DNA of 60,120 nt from Synergistaceae bacterium (GCA_031269245.1 JAISZL010000015.1:1-60120), one strand, 5' to 3'; counted from the first letter of the stretch, positions 1 to 8,725 are shown. Numbers and translations are program-made. Notes: generated by a model from the letters alone, not told the origin.

Positions 1-2
1 AG

Positions 3-119
3 GGCAAGGCCGAGGGCAAATTGGAAATGGTGAAACAGATGTTGCTCAGCGGGTTTGACATTGAAGTAATCTCTCAGGTTTCCGGCATGTCCGCGGAGGA
101 AATAAAAAACCTGAAATGA
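3..119 (+). CDS. C-terminal fragment of an Rpn/PD-(D/E)XK nuclease-family protein (cut by window edge)
   Basis: The reading frame is open from the window edge to a TGA at 117-119 and gives 38 residues. The lysine- and glutamate-rich stretch GKAEGKLEMVKQML, followed by SGFDIEVISQVSGMSAEEI, is the usual tail of Rpn (YhgA-like, recombination-promoting nuclease/putative transposase) proteins, which end in such a helical repeat after the nuclease domain. The nuclease domain itself lies outside the window, so activity cannot be judged. A 9-bp inverted repeat follows at 162-211. Confidence 0.6.
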   Translation, partial: GKAEGKLEMVKQMLLSGFDIEVISQVSGMSAEEIKNLK

Positions 120-161
120 TCAAGTGGTAAAGGTGTCTTTAAGCTTATAAACGAGTATTGA

Positions 162-211
162 GGACACGCTTAAAAACGCTTGTACCACATAAAATGCCTG
201 TCAGCGTGTCC
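162..211. repeat. 9-bp inverted repeat downstream of the Rpn-like gene
   Basis: GGACACGCT at 162-170 is the exact reverse complement of AGCGTGTCC at 203-211. The 32-base loop is long and no T-run follows, so it is not a standard intrinsic terminator. It may be an end structure of a mobile or duplicated segment. The remaining bases up to 295 show no gene. Confidence 0.4.
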
Positions 212-295
212 GGGCATAACCGGAATGAACGAATAAGGTAATCAACGGCGAGGATATGCCCGCCCACCGTTGATGTTGATTTTGATCGTATCCCC

Positions 296-802
296 TCAGC
301 CGTTCTTTATCCTCACCATCCACTCCGCCATGACATGTCCGCGATATTTCATGCCGCGCAGGTCGAGGACGCTGTTCTTCCTTCCGTTCTCCGCGTCGTC
401 GGTCAGGATTGCCCTGCCCTTCGCCCCGTCAACGTCTGTGACCAGCAGTGTGCCGTCGAACTCGCCCCGCTTGCCGGTTCTCGTCAGGAGCAGCTTGACC
501 TCCCCCCGAGTGCACCCCGGCAGGTCGCACGTGACGACTCCCAGGTAGTCCGCCTCGGGGTAGACGTCGTAAAAGTTCTTGACTATCGCCATCCTATACG
601 AGCGGCTGGCGCCCTTCTCCGGCTGCCAGTCGAGATATATGCCCCAGAAGCCCTCCACGTCATCCCTGTCCTTGCGCAGTGACTTGTCATACGCCTCCAG
701 CCCGTCGATGATCACCGGCTCCTCACACTCGCACGCTATAGCGCCCGGAACTAAGACCATGAGCGACAGGAGCGCCGCCAAAACCCTTCTCGAAAACACC
801 AT
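296..802 (-). CDS. Secreted protein of unknown function
   Basis: This 168-residue protein starts at an ATG preceded by a strong AAGGAGG site. Residues 1-23 form a signal peptide: two arginines, a hydrophobic core (VLAALLSLMVLVPG) and AIA before a cysteine. The cysteine could suggest a lipoprotein, but the -3 position is Ala instead of Leu/Val/Ile, so signal peptidase I cleavage is at least as likely. The mature part is acidic, with four cysteines (CEC near the N terminus and CDLPGC in the middle) that could form disulfides. I do not recognise the family. It is the last gene of a minus-strand cluster with three prepilin-like genes (13 bp from the previous one), so a role at the cell surface or in the pilus system is plausible but inferred. 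Confidence 0.75.
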   Translation of the reverse strand: MVFSRRVLAALLSLMVLVPGAIACECEEPVIIDGLEAYDKSLRKDRDDVEGFWGIYLDWQPEKGASRSYRMAIVKNFYDVYPEADYLGVVTCDLPGCTRGEVKLLLTRTGKRGEFDGTLLVTDVDGAKGRAILTDDAENGRKNSVLDLRGMKYRGHVMAEWMVRIKNG

Positions 803-814
803 AAACCTCCTTCT

Positions 815-1474
815 CTACTTACCCGTGCTCTGTATGAGAGACGTCTCTATTGCGCTCCTCGTGCCGTCGCTGAACACGACCGTAGCGCGTATGAGATACA
901 CCCCGGCGGACCCCGACCCCGCCGTGCCCTTGCTCCCGTCCGCCTTGCTTTTCCCGTAACTCAGCTCTTTAGGCGTTTCGTCCTCAATGTTGCTCGAGCT
1001 CGTCATCTGCAACTCCGCCATGCTTGGAGGCAGGGAGGTTATCAAATCGTCGTCGTCATTCACTTTTTCGGGCGGGTACTGCATGTCAAATATCCGGACG
1101 GAGAGGGCGGCGCTCGTCCCCCCCACATCAATGGTCCTGTCGACTCTGGCGGGCGGGAATACACCGCTGCTGTCACACACGACGAGGTCGTCCAGGTTGT
1201 TTATAGTGTCTATCGACGAACTCATCCCGAAAGGCTCGGACGCATCGTTCATCGCGAGCTTGAGAGCGGCCTTGGACCGCTCCACCTCGCCCTGCAGCAG
1301 GATGTATATCTCCTCATCGCGAATCGTGGCCCTCGACGCGCCGGAGAACCCGCCTATCATATAGATTATGGCCCCCATAAGCGCGGAGCCGCAGAGGGCG
1401 ATCAACAGCACCAACACCAGCGAGAAGCCCCCGCGCCTTGGGCTGCTCCCGCAAATCCGCAAAAATCTCCCCAT
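815..1474 (-). CDS. Prepilin-like protein (PilX-type minor pilin candidate)
   Basis: This 219-residue protein has a short basic leader ending in RRGG, then FSLVLVLLIALCGSALMGAI, a hydrophobic helix of prepilin type. The canonical Glu at +5 of the mature pilin is replaced (FSLVL), as is often seen in PilX/GspK-like minor subunits. After the helix come a helical stretch and a low-complexity region near residue 190 rich in Gly, Ser and Lys. I chose the ATG at 1474 because GGGGGTGA lies 8 bases upstream; a GTG at 1486 would add four residues. It follows two other prepilin-like genes on the same strand and probably forms part of a minor-pilin tip complex. The specific subunit cannot be fixed from sequence alone. 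Confidence 0.7.
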   Translation of the reverse strand: MGRFLRICGSSPRRGGFSLVLVLLIALCGSALMGAIIYMIGGFSGASRATIRDEEIYILLQGEVERSKAALKLAMNDASEPFGMSSSIDTINNLDDLVVCDSSGVFPPARVDRTIDVGGTSAALSVRIFDMQYPPEKVNDDDDLITSLPPSMAELQMTSSSNIEDETPKELSYGKSKADGSKGTAGSGSAGVYLIRATVVFSDGTRSAIETSLIQSTGK

Positions 1475-1512
1475 CAAAAGAATCACCCCCAGAACAATCT
1501 GCCTTTAGAAAG

Positions 1513-1556
1513 CCGATTTATTGTTAGATGCCTAAAGGATAAAGATTCAAAACCAT
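1513..1556 (+). repeat. Short copy of dispersed repeat (GATTTA...GCCTAAAGG core)
   Basis: The segment from GATTTATTG through TGCCTAAAGGATAAAG resembles copies at 6561-6617, 20291-20333 (minus) and 40430-40474, and shares the GCCTGAAGGGTGAAG core of the longer ~101-bp repeats. This is the most diverged copy. It lies between two prepilin-like genes. Confidence 0.45.
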
Positions 1557-1645
1557 ATCGAAACCAGCGTCATAAAACGCTTGAATGTTGTTTCGGCCAT
1601 TTAACCCGCCTTTCCTTTTATTCAAGAAAACAACCCATGCCCCGG

Positions 1646-2725
1646 TTACGGGGCGATCGTCCTCGCCACGTTCCTCGTGCGCCAGGTCATGGAGAACTCC
1701 TCGTAGTATATGGCTGGGTCCCATGCGCCGCCATTGGCCTCGATGTGATCCTCCCAGCGGGCTTTGAGGTCGTTCCGCAACGGGGTGCCATCATTCCTGG
1801 CGGAGTCGGCGGAGTCGCCCTCGGCGAGTACGCGGACCGTCAGGACGCTGCTTTCGCTGTAATCGAACTTGATGGCCTTAACCCCCTCAATGCGAAACCA
1901 AGGGTCATTTGCTCCAAAGTTGATAGTTGGCAGCCACGCATCAGGGTCACCGACCATCTTCATTAGATCGTCGGCGAAGACGAAGACGGAGTTCTCGTTG
2001 TTGACGTACGCCACGCCGGCTCTGACGAGAAACATGTCGTGATACGGGTAGATGACGTTGCGGGGTATCACGTCCTCGTCATCGTCCTTCTCGTATGGCA
2101 GTTTGCCCCTCAAGCTGATCTCATCCGAACCTTCATCTCCCCCGCTTTCCACAAACAGTGGATGCATATGAATGCCCGGAAACGTCACGAAAGTGCCGGT
2201 TATGTCATGAGATAGCGGGCGGGTCAGCTTCACTGAGGCCAAAGAAGGGCTTTCTCCATTGACTTCCTTCAGAGAGCTGAAGTCATCTATCTTTCCCTTC
2301 ACCTTCACGCCGGATGGCATTGAATACACGACGCGCAGGACGTCGTCCGACACTGCATCCGGCTCTGATTTGCCGAGGCTCACCGGCGCCGGCCAATCAC
2401 CAACCTTGCCCGCGAAGGTAGCGGCGGCGGTGGACGATGAGATGCCGAAACAATAACCGAAGTTGTTGTCGCCGGAGATGAGGGGCAGGCCGATCCCGGC
2501 GTTCTGGACGGGTATCTGAAGTATGTTGAACACGTCCTGGGCCCTGCGCCGGGCTATGGAGTGGTCGTCCGCCATCTCGAAGTTCATGGCGAACCCGCCC
2601 ATCAGGGCGCCGACCACGCCGACCAAAACCCCCATGATGAGTATGACTATCAGCACCTCGACAAGAGAAAACCCCCGCCGTGCCGCCGGACTACTTTGAC
2701 CTGTCGCCGACGTTTTGCCAGCCAC
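1646..2725 (-). CDS. Prepilin-like protein (PilW/type IV pilin N-terminal methylation motif)
   Basis: This 359-residue protein opens with a basic leader and the class III signal RRG/FSLVEVLIVILIMGVLV, with Glu at +5 of the mature protein. This is the prepilin peptidase cleavage and N-methylation motif (PF07963 type). The body is long for a pilin and carries acidic linkers such as EKDDDEDVIP, which is typical of PilW-like minor pilins. The GTG start at 2725 has GGGAGGTG 8 bases upstream. Its start overlaps the end of the upstream prepilin gene by 35 bp, which implies translational coupling. The product would sit in the inner membrane and then in the pilus fibre or tip. Confidence 0.8.
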   Translation of the reverse strand: MAGKTSATGQSSPAARRGFSLVEVLIVILIMGVLVGVVGALMGGFAMNFEMADDHSIARRRAQDVFNILQIPVQNAGIGLPLISGDNNFGYCFGISSSTAAATFAGKVGDWPAPVSLGKSEPDAVSDDVLRVVYSMPSGVKVKGKIDDFSSLKEVNGESPSLASVKLTRPLSHDITGTFVTFPGIHMHPLFVESGGDEGSDEISLRGKLPYEKDDDEDVIPRNVIYPYHDMFLVRAGVAYVNNENSVFVFADDLMKMVGDPDAWLPTINFGANDPWFRIEGVKAIKFDYSESSVLTVRVLAEGDSADSARNDGTPLRNDLKARWEDHIEANGGAWDPAIYYEEFSMTWRTRNVARTIAP

Positions 2726-3167
2726 TGACGCTCACCTCCCTATTCAACTGAATCGTCTTATTCCCGCCCAAAGCCGTGTTCCAAGTGACGTCGACCGTCA
2801 CCTCCGCGGAAATGGGGAGGCCTGAGGAGTCTTCCGTGCCCGACATCGTCGCCGTCGTCGTCGCTCTCATGGTGTTGCCGGAGTCTGAGTTTCTGTTCTT
2901 AGACTTGTCCGCGATGGCCTCCGCATAGTCGGCGCTGGTCGCCCCGATGTCGAACGGCACCTGTTCACAGTCCTCCAGTACCTCGAGCCCGAACTGCAGC
3001 GCGTTCTCCTCGTCCTTCAGCGCCATCGTGTTGCGGGTGGACACTATCATAACCATCATGATGGACATGACGACGAAGCTCAAAATAAAAATGGCGATTA
3101 TCATCTCGGCTAGCGAGGCGCCCCTTCTTGCCCTGCCCAACCTGGGTCCTGGCGCTAGAGTGTCCAT
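2691..3167 (-). CDS. Prepilin-like protein (PilV-type)
   Basis: This is a 158-residue protein with leader ...RARRG and mature start ASLAEMIIAIFILSFVVMSI, a prepilin helix with Glu at +5 (ASLAE). The first mature residue is Ala instead of Phe, which prepilin peptidases can tolerate. The C-terminal part is Ser/Thr-rich and ends in a beta-rich stretch. The ATG at 3167 has GGAGAG about 9 bases upstream. It is the first gene of the minor-pilin cluster, behind a promoter at 3245-3273. Family-level assignment is firm; the PilV label rests on size and gene order. Confidence 0.75.
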   Translation of the reverse strand: MDTLAPGPRLGRARRGASLAEMIIAIFILSFVVMSIMMVMIVSTRNTMALKDEENALQFGLEVLEDCEQVPFDIGATSADYAEAIADKSKNRNSDSGNTMRATTTATMSGTEDSSGLPISAEVTVDVTWNTALGGNKTIQLNREVSVSGWQNVGDRSK

Positions 3168-3244
3168 GTCTGCAAGCTCTCCTAAGCGGAATAATAATGA
3201 TTGCCATTACTATTTCACCATTGTAATATGAATATTTGATCAAG

Positions 3245-3273
3245 AGTATATCGCCTTATAGCCCCTGGCACAA
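3245..3273 (-). promoter_or_regulatory. Candidate sigma70-type promoter for the prepilin cluster
   Basis: On the minus strand TTGTGC (3268-3273) and TATACT (3245-3250) are separated by 17 bases and point at the prepilin gene starting at 3167. It lies just after the stop of the EIIC-EAL gene, so the pilin genes need not depend on read-through. Confidence 0.5.
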
Positions 3274-3292
3274 TAGGCATAAAGTCTCGGCT

Positions 3293-5398
3293 TTAATAAG
3301 TCCTGAAGCCGTTGCGTATTGCGTGCAGGCACTTCTCCGGCGAGAGGGGGGGGCTGTACAGGTAGCCCTGGAATATGAAGCAGCCCAGCTCCTTGAGGGC
3401 GCGCGCCTGATCCTCGGTCTCCACGAACTCGGCCAGGAGATGAATGTCCATGGAGCGGCAGAGCTCGCTGATGGTGGCTATTATGTCGTAGCTCACCTTG
3501 CTCTTGGCGACGTCCTTGACGAGGCTGCCGTCGAGTTTGAGTGTGTTGACCGGAAACTGCTTGAGGTACACCAGGGAGCTGTGCCCCATGCCGAAGTCGT
3601 CTATGGCGATGCTGAGCCCGATCCTCTTCATGTCCTGGAGCAGCACGTTGCGCCCCATGTGAGGGCTCAAGCCCACGGACTCCGTGACCTCGGCCTTGAA
3701 GCACTCGGGAGCCAGCCCGCGGTGTCTTATCAGCCCCTCTATTCTCTCCGGCAGGTCGGGATCGTCGAGCTGCATCACGGATACGTTGAAGGACATCACC
3801 AAATCGGAGACGCCCTTGTCCTCCCACTCCCTCATCTGCCGGCATGACTCGTCGCACACCCATAGGCCGAGCTCGTTTATGAAGCCTATCTCTTCGGAGA
3901 GGGGGACGAACAGTGACGGCGGCACGCGGCCTATGCGGCCGTGGCGCCACCGCGCCAGCGCCTCGACGCCCACCACCCTGCCCGTGCGGCAGTCGACCTG
4001 CGGCTGGTATTCCAGATAAACCTCGCGGCCGTCGAGAGACTGCAGCAGGTCGTTCGCCAACGCCCTGGAGAACGAGCCCACGTCGTCCGTCCTCGTCACG
4101 AGCGACAGGGCGAAGCTCTCCACCGGCTCGCTGCTGATTCGCAGAAGCTCCTTATACATCTCATCGAACTTCAGCCGCTGTACGTTCTCCTGTGCCCTGA
4201 CGAACGGCAGGTATATGAGCGCGCCGACGAGCAGATTGAGCAGCTGGAGCAGCCCCCCCGCGACGCCGCCCGACGCGACGTAGCCGCTGACCAGAATGGG
4301 CGTGGTCCACGCCGCCTCGGCGGTCGCCGCCGGTACGAGCCCAGTCACTGTTGCGATGTAGGAGATCACGGTCAGGATAATCGGGACGGCGGTGAACGGG
4401 ATGAAATATATCGGGTTGAGCACTATGGGGAGGCCGAACAGCAGGGTCTCGTTGATGTTGAAAAACGCCGGGATCAGTGACAATTTCGCGATCTTTCCCA
4501 AACCGCCGTCCCCGCGTGTCAGGATGAGCGCCAGCATCAGCGAAAGCGTGTTTCCGGCCCCTCCCATCGATGTGTAGGTGTCGAAGAACGTCTTGGTGAA
4601 GACGTAGGGCGGCGGCAAACCGGCCGCCGCCGCAGCCTCGTTGGCCGCCGCCGCCCCCTCGTATATCTCGGTCATCACGGGGCCCAGCGCGTTGGAGCCA
4701 TGTATCCCCAAAAACCAGAGCAACTGGCGGACGAAGTTGTACAGCAAGGCCGTTCCAACCGTGTTCCCCATCCCCGCGAAGGGTCGGCAGAGCATGTCGT
4801 ACATCATACGGTGCACGTCCTGTACTCCCATGCATCCCATCAGGACCTTGAAAGCGGCAAACGCGAAGATGGTGACCGCCCCCGGCAGGAGGGCCGAGAA
4901 GGCGTTCACCATTATGGCGCTGTGGGCCTCGATAAAAAATCTCATCCGAAACTTGAGGTCGTAGAGCTTCAGAAACATGCTGCTCGACAGTAGCGCGACT
5001 ATTATGGCCAGGAAAAGCCCGTGCATCCCCAGCCACTCGTATGGAACGGCGAAAACCCCGTTGGCCGGCTCCGCTATCGACATCAGGGAGCAGAAGCTGA
5101 CGAGGCCGACGATGAGGGGGTGGATGGAGTCCAGCCGATGCTCCGCGTTATACAGCTCGGCCACGCCATACCCTATGGAGAATACCGTTATGAGGGATAT
5201 CACTGCCATGGTGCCGCCCCACACGTACCCCCCGAATACGCGCCAGTTAGGGCCGAAGAGGCCCTCCATGAAACTCTGATAGGGCAAAATGGGGAAATTG
5301 TTTATCAGGATGGCGGCAGCCCCCGTTATTATCAGCGGGAACACAAGCGTAAGGGAATCCCGCACTATCGCCAGATATGGCGATGACGAAATTTTCAT
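3293..5398 (-). CDS. PTS EIIC-like membrane domain fused to an EAL c-di-GMP phosphodiesterase
   Basis: This is a 701-residue fusion. Residues 1 to about 430 form a polytopic membrane domain of the lactose/cellobiose EIIC type: about ten hydrophobic segments plus stretches such as LWFLGIHGSNALGPV and FFNINETLLFGLPIVLNP. Residues from about 455 on form an EAL domain with the catalytic signatures in place: EAL near residue 477, FNVSV, AEVTES, IDDFGMGHSS, KLDGS, AEFVET and FQGY. EAL domains hydrolyse cyclic di-GMP, so sugar binding or transport may be linked to c-di-GMP turnover. No EIIA, EIIB or HPr gene is nearby, and no GGDEF domain is present. The annotated ATG at 5398 lacks a good ribosome site. 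The frame stays open upstream, and a CTG at 5443 sits 9 bases after GAGGAGG (5453-5459), so the real protein may be 15 residues longer. Confidence 0.9.
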   Translation of the reverse strand: MKISSSPYLAIVRDSLTLVFPLIITGAAAILINNFPILPYQSFMEGLFGPNWRVFGGYVWGGTMAVISLITVFSIGYGVAELYNAEHRLDSIHPLIVGLVSFCSLMSIAEPANGVFAVPYEWLGMHGLFLAIIVALLSSSMFLKLYDLKFRMRFFIEAHSAIMVNAFSALLPGAVTIFAFAAFKVLMGCMGVQDVHRMMYDMLCRPFAGMGNTVGTALLYNFVRQLLWFLGIHGSNALGPVMTEIYEGAAAANEAAAAAGLPPPYVFTKTFFDTYTSMGGAGNTLSLMLALILTRGDGGLGKIAKLSLIPAFFNINETLLFGLPIVLNPIYFIPFTAVPIILTVISYIATVTGLVPAATAEAAWTTPILVSGYVASGGVAGGLLQLLNLLVGALIYLPFVRAQENVQRLKFDEMYKELLRISSEPVESFALSLVTRTDDVGSFSRALANDLLQSLDGREVYLEYQPQVDCRTGRVVGVEALARWRHGRIGRVPPSLFVPLSEEIGFINELGLWVCDESCRQMREWEDKGVSDLVMSFNVSVMQLDDPDLPERIEGLIRHRGLAPECFKAEVTESVGLSPHMGRNVLLQDMKRIGLSIAIDDFGMGHSSLVYLKQFPVNTLKLDGSLVKDVAKSKVSYDIIATISELCRSMDIHLLAEFVETEDQARALKELGCFIFQGYLYSPPLSPEKCLHAIRNGFRTY

Positions 5399-5443
5399 CC
5401 AGTAATGATCGTTCAGCCGCTGAAACTTGACAGATGAATCCAG

Positions 5444-5849
5444 ATGACTCAGCCTCCTCAGGATATTCGAATATACAGGATCTGCGGGCGAAGCGCCGCC
5501 GGCGCTGGACGGCGGCTCTCACCCCAATTCCAGATCAAATCACCCATTGCTTATAAACCAAACTGATGCCCCTCTGAATTTATAAGCCGGGATTATGTGT
5601 TCAACAAGGCGTCATCTCGTCCGGTTATCATAAAAAATAAAGGTTTCAACGTGGTTTTATTTATTATACCTCATTTTTTTTCGCGGACACCTTGTTTTTT
5701 ACGGCTCATCAACAAAAAACTGATTTATTGGCATGTGACGGGGCGGCTCTATGCTCTTCCGGGTCAGGCTTCAATGGTCGGGCATCTTCTTATATAAAAA
5801 TATAAAAAGCGGGGACGGGCTTGTGTCAGACCTGCCGCACCATACTGAT
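5444..5849. other. Gene-less stretch with a 9-bp inverted repeat
   Basis: I see no convincing gene here. GCTTATAAA at 5549-5557 is perfectly inverted as TTTATAAGC at 5579-5587. The 5630-5720 part is AT-rich compared with its surroundings. CTGATTTATTGGCAT near 5720-5735 looks like joined ends of the dispersed repeats found elsewhere in the window. The strong minus-strand ribosome site of the EIIC-EAL gene lies at 5453-5459. Confidence 0.35.
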
Positions 5850-6446
5850 TCAAGACCTTTTTCCCCAGGACGAGAGCCAGACGGCGCACACCAAGACCGC
5901 TGCGGGCAGGGCGGCCGAGCCGAGGCCGCAACCTCCTCCTCCTCCCGAGGCGTTTTCGGGGAGGGAAGAGTCCAATCTGGCCATGCTGTCTACCCTTATC
6001 GGGCTGCCGGTGAACTGCGACGCCTCCAGCCCGTCGAGCGAGTAAGCGACCGACTTGACGACGGCAGCCAATGCGTCCTCCTCGCTCGCGGCGGTACCCT
6101 CGATGATCAGGTATCTGCCGCCCGCCTCGCCCTGGGAGCGCGATTCGACGGGATAGCCCCTGGAGTCGCCTATGACTGCTTTAACATCCCTCAAACCCTC
6201 GGTGTCGACGCCTATGGGCACCGGCGTGGCACCGGATGTCACCTTTCCGTAGATGCGCACGTGGACGAGATTGCCGAGATCTATTATGAGGGAGCTCCAA
6301 TCATCGGGGTCCTCAGAGAACGCAACCGGAGGAAGCGCCGAACCCGCCGGCGAGGACTCCTCCGCGTGAGCCGCCCACCGCAGCGCTCCGCACAGAAAAA
6401 ACACGACCGCCGCCGCAATCAAACGCGCCAAGCATGTCTTCCTCAA
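5850..6446 (-). CDS. Synerg-CTERM-anchored secreted protein of unknown function
   Basis: This 198-residue protein has an N-terminal signal peptide (basic start, hydrophobic residues 9-24, AHA cleavage region). Its C terminus has a glycine run with one cysteine (SGGGGGCGLGSA), a hydrophobic helix (LPAAVLVCAVWL) and the basic end GKRS. That tripartite end is the Synergist-CTERM sorting signal, known only from Synergistota. The middle part resembles no family I recognise; it contains a DPDDWSSLIIDLGNLVHVRIYG stretch that suggests a beta-rich extracellular domain. Translation probably begins at a TTG at 6446, with GGGGGTGA about 6 bases upstream. The protein is likely processed at the Gly/Cys site by the CPBP-type protease encoded at 12446-13030 and kept on the cell envelope; that pairing is inferred. 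Confidence 0.75.
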   Translation of the reverse strand: MRKTCLARLIAAAVVFFLCGALRWAAHAEESSPAGSALPPVAFSEDPDDWSSLIIDLGNLVHVRIYGKVTSGATPVPIGVDTEGLRDVKAVIGDSRGYPVESRSQGEAGGRYLIIEGTAASEEDALAAVVKSVAYSLDGLEASQFTGSPIRVDSMARLDSSLPENASGGGGGCGLGSAALPAAVLVCAVWLSSWGKRS

Positions 6447-6514
6447 CTCGAATCACCCCCGCGTTCTGTGAAGTTCTCCCGCTGAACTCTATCAAACATG
6501 CGCGTTGTTGTAAA

Positions 6515-6526
6515 TCTATTATCTCA
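6515..6526 (-). promoter_or_regulatory. Possible extended -10 promoter for the Synerg-CTERM gene
   Basis: On the minus strand TGAGATAAT gives an extended -10 (TGn followed by GATAAT at 6518-6523). The -35 position is poor. A TTGACA inside the neighbouring repeat lies further upstream, and only a weak hexamer sits 17 bases from it. Confidence 0.3.
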
Positions 6527-6560
6527 TCAAAACCACAAAAAAAGGCAATTCCTTGAAAAC

Positions 6561-6617
6561 ACTGATTTATTGTCAAGTGCTTGAAGGTTAGGGGCTCAAA
6601 CCCCTGAGAATTGGCAT
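6561..6617 (+). repeat. Copy of dispersed repeat ending in AATTGGCAT
   Basis: It begins CTGATTTATTG, runs through GCTTGAAGG and ends in GAATTGGCAT. It therefore links the short GATTTA-type copies with the ~101-bp copies, which carry the same AATTGGCAT terminus. It also contains a small hairpin, GGGGctcaaaCCCC. Confidence 0.5.
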
Positions 6618-6708
6618 GAAACATTTTGCCTGGCAGTGGTATTATCTTTTCCGGTGCGTCGTGTCCTCGCGGACGCGTGATACCAATTCGCGCGGGAGGG
6701 TGTTTCCT

Positions 6709-7008
6709 ATGAGCGTTGCGGGAATCTTGGAGACGGTCATGTTGGTGTGTTTTGGGGCGGCGTGGCCCGCATCTATAGCCAAGTCGTGGCGTTCGAGGAG
6801 CACGCAGGGGAAGAGCCTGTTCTTTCTGCTCATACTGCTGGCGGGATACGCCGCCGGCATAGCGAAAACTGTCGTCTCGGACGGATTCGGCGGTTATCTT
6901 TTGATTCCTTACTGCCTGAACGTCGTTCTTGTGTCCGCCGATGCCGCTCTGTACTTCAGAAACGCATTGATCGAGCGGGCCGCCAGGGACGCCTCGGCGG
7001 AGAAGTGA
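6709..7008 (+). CDS. Small PQ-loop-like membrane protein
   Basis: This is a 99-residue integral membrane protein with about three hydrophobic helices. The motif WPASIAKSWRSRSTQGKS resembles a PQ-loop repeat (helix, then a Pro/Gln-type turn and a conserved SxxGKS segment), although the Pro-Gln pair itself is not present. The frame is open further upstream, but the ATG at 6709 has GGGAGGGTG 8 bases before it and starts the hydrophobic protein, so I use it. Function is unknown. PQ-loop proteins are mostly small-molecule transporters or receptors. It lies 26 bp upstream of the ACT-domain gene and may share its transcript. Confidence 0.6.
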   Translation: MSVAGILETVMLVCFGAAWPASIAKSWRSRSTQGKSLFFLLILLAGYAAGIAKTVVSDGFGGYLLIPYCLNVVLVSADAALYFRNALIERAARDASAEK

Positions 7009-7034
7009 CGTAAACTATTTTGGAGGGCTCGAAT

Positions 7035-7304
7035 GTGAAAGGGATAGTTACGGTGTTGGGTAAGGACTCTGTGGGTATAATAGCCAAGATCTGTTCGTAC
7101 ATGTCGGAGAAGAACGTAAACGTGCTGGACATCGCGCAGACCATCGTCGGCGGGTATTTCAACATGATGATGGTGGTGGACTTGAGCGATTCGCCGGAAC
7201 CTCTGGCATCGCTTGCGGTGGGCCTGGAGACGCTTGGCAGGGACATCGGGGTCGTCGTGAGGCTGCAGCACGAGGACATATTCAACGCGATGCATAGGAT
7301 ATAA
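7035..7304 (+). CDS. ACT domain protein (UPF0237 family)
   Basis: This is an 89-residue single ACT domain beginning KGIVTVLGKDSVGIIAKI, the typical beta-alpha start with the Gly-containing effector loop. ACT domains bind amino acids and regulate partner enzymes. The frame opens at a TTG at 7020, but that codon overlaps the TGGAGG ribosome site. The GTG at 7035 has correct spacing and matches the usual family start. The gene is directly followed by the UPF0210 gene (stop TAA at 7302-7304, next ATG at 7305), an arrangement conserved in many Firmicutes and other anaerobes. The two proteins therefore probably act together, although the reaction is not known. Confidence 0.85.
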   Translation: MKGIVTVLGKDSVGIIAKICSYMSEKNVNVLDIAQTIVGGYFNMMMVVDLSDSPEPLASLAVGLETLGRDIGVVVRLQHEDIFNAMHRI

Positions 7305-8672
7305 ATGACCGCCATGATAAGCATTCACGAAGTTCAGGAGACCGTTCGCATGATATCGGAGGCGAATCTCGACGTCCGCACGATAACGATGGGGATCAAC
7401 CTGGCCGATTGCGCGGATGCCGATTACAACGCCTTCTGCGGGAAAATCTACGACAAGATAACCCGAAAAGCGGAGCGTTTGGTCCAGGTGGGAGACGATA
7501 TTTCGAGGGAGTACGGTGTTCCCGTCGTGAACAAGCGCATCTCCGTCACGCCGATCGCGATAGCGGCCTCCGGCTGCCGCTGCGAGGACTACGCGGAGGC
7601 GGCCCGCGCTCTGGACCGAGCGGCAGAGGCAACCGGGGTGAACTTCATCGGCGGGTTTTCGGCGCTGGTGCATAAGGGCATAACGCCGGAGGACAGGAAG
7701 CTGCTCGACTCCATTCCGCCCGCGCTTGCCGAGACGGAGCGAGTCTGTTCCTCAGTGAACGTCGCGTCCACCCGCTCGGGGATAAATATGAACGCGGTCA
7801 ACGCCGTCGCCCGCATAGCGCTGGACACGGCGAGGCTTACGTCTGAGCGCGACTCGATAGGGTGCGCGAAGTTCGTCGTCTTCTGCAACGCGGTGGAGGA
7901 CAACCCCTTCATGGCCGGAGCCTTTCACGGCATCGGCGAGGGGGAGTGCGCGATCAACGTCGGGGTCAGCGGCCCAGGCGCAGTCAAGCGGGCGTTGGAA
8001 TCCGTCCGCGGCGCTGATTTCGAAACCCTGTGCGAGACCGTGAAGCGCACCGCCTTCAAGATCACGAGGGTCGGTCAGCTCGTCGCTCAGGAGGCGTCCC
8101 GCAGGCTGGGTGTCCCATTCGGGGTGATAGACCTGTCGCTCGCCCCAACTCCAGCCATGGGCGACAGCATAGCGGAGATACTGCGGGAGATGGGTCTGGA
8201 GCACCCCGGCGCTCCAGGCACGACTGCGGCTATAGCGATTCTGAACGACAACGTCAAAAAGGGCGGCGTGATGGCGAGCTCTTACGTCGGAGGATTGAGC
8301 GGGGCGTTCATCCCGGTCAGCGAGGATCACGGCATGATAGAGGCGGTGCTGGCGGGAGCCCTTTCGCTGGAGAAGCTGGAGGCCATGACGTGCGTCTGCT
8401 CCGTGGGGTTGGACATGATAGCCATTCCCGGCGACACGCCGGTCGAGACGCTCTCCGGGATAATAGCGGACGAGATGGCGATTGGAATGATCAACAACAA
8501 AACCACCGCGGTCCGTATAATACCGGTCACCGGCAAGAAGGTCGGTGACATGGCAGAGTTCGGGGGCCTGCTCGGCTCCGCGCCCGTCATGGAGGTCAAT
8601 CGGTTCTGCTGCGCGGACTTCGTGCGGCGCGGCGGGAGAATCCCGGCGCCGATACACAGCTTCAGGAATTAG
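7305..8672 (+). CDS. PFL family protein, UPF0210 (DUF711)
   Basis: This 455-residue protein has the expected full length for the UPF0210/DUF711 family. Typical segments are [20 protein letters not shown] at the N terminus, the [16 protein letters not shown] region, and [12 protein letters not shown] near the C terminus. The family has a fold related to pyruvate formate-lyase, but it lacks an established reaction. Known partners are ACT-domain proteins such as the one directly upstream, suggesting amino-acid-responsive control. The first ATG directly abuts the previous stop; an ATG three codons later (MISIHEV) is an equally good start. The following 312 bp contain a promoter and leader for the hydrogenase genes. 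Confidence 0.88.
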   Translation: MTAMISIHEVQETVRMISEANLDVRTITMGINLADCADADYNAFCGKIYDKITRKAERLVQVGDDISREYGVPVVNKRISVTPIAIAASGCRCEDYAEAARALDRAAEATGVNFIGGFSALVHKGITPEDRKLLDSIPPALAETERVCSSVNVASTRSGINMNAVNAVARIALDTARLTSERDSIGCAKFVVFCNAVEDNPFMAGAFHGIGEGECAINVGVSGPGAVKRALESVRGADFETLCETVKRTAFKITRVGQLVAQEASRRLGVPFGVIDLSLAPTPAMGDSIAEILREMGLEHPGAPGTTAAIAILNDNVKKGGVMASSYVGGLSGAFIPVSEDHGMIEAVLAGALSLEKLEAMTCVCSVGLDMIAIPGDTPVETLSGIIADEMAIGMINNKTTAVRIIPVTGKKVGDMAEFGGLLGSAPVMEVNRFCCADFVRRGGRIPAPIHSFRN

Positions 8673-8725
8673 CGGGACCGCGTGGCGAGGCCCCGCGCCC
8701 GGGGTTCGAGGTTCGGCATGTTGGC

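Noticed and set aside
3168-3292. c-di-GMP riboswitch ahead of the prepilin cluster
   Set aside because: The position is attractive because of the EAL gene next door, but the conserved GEMM-type core sequences are absent.
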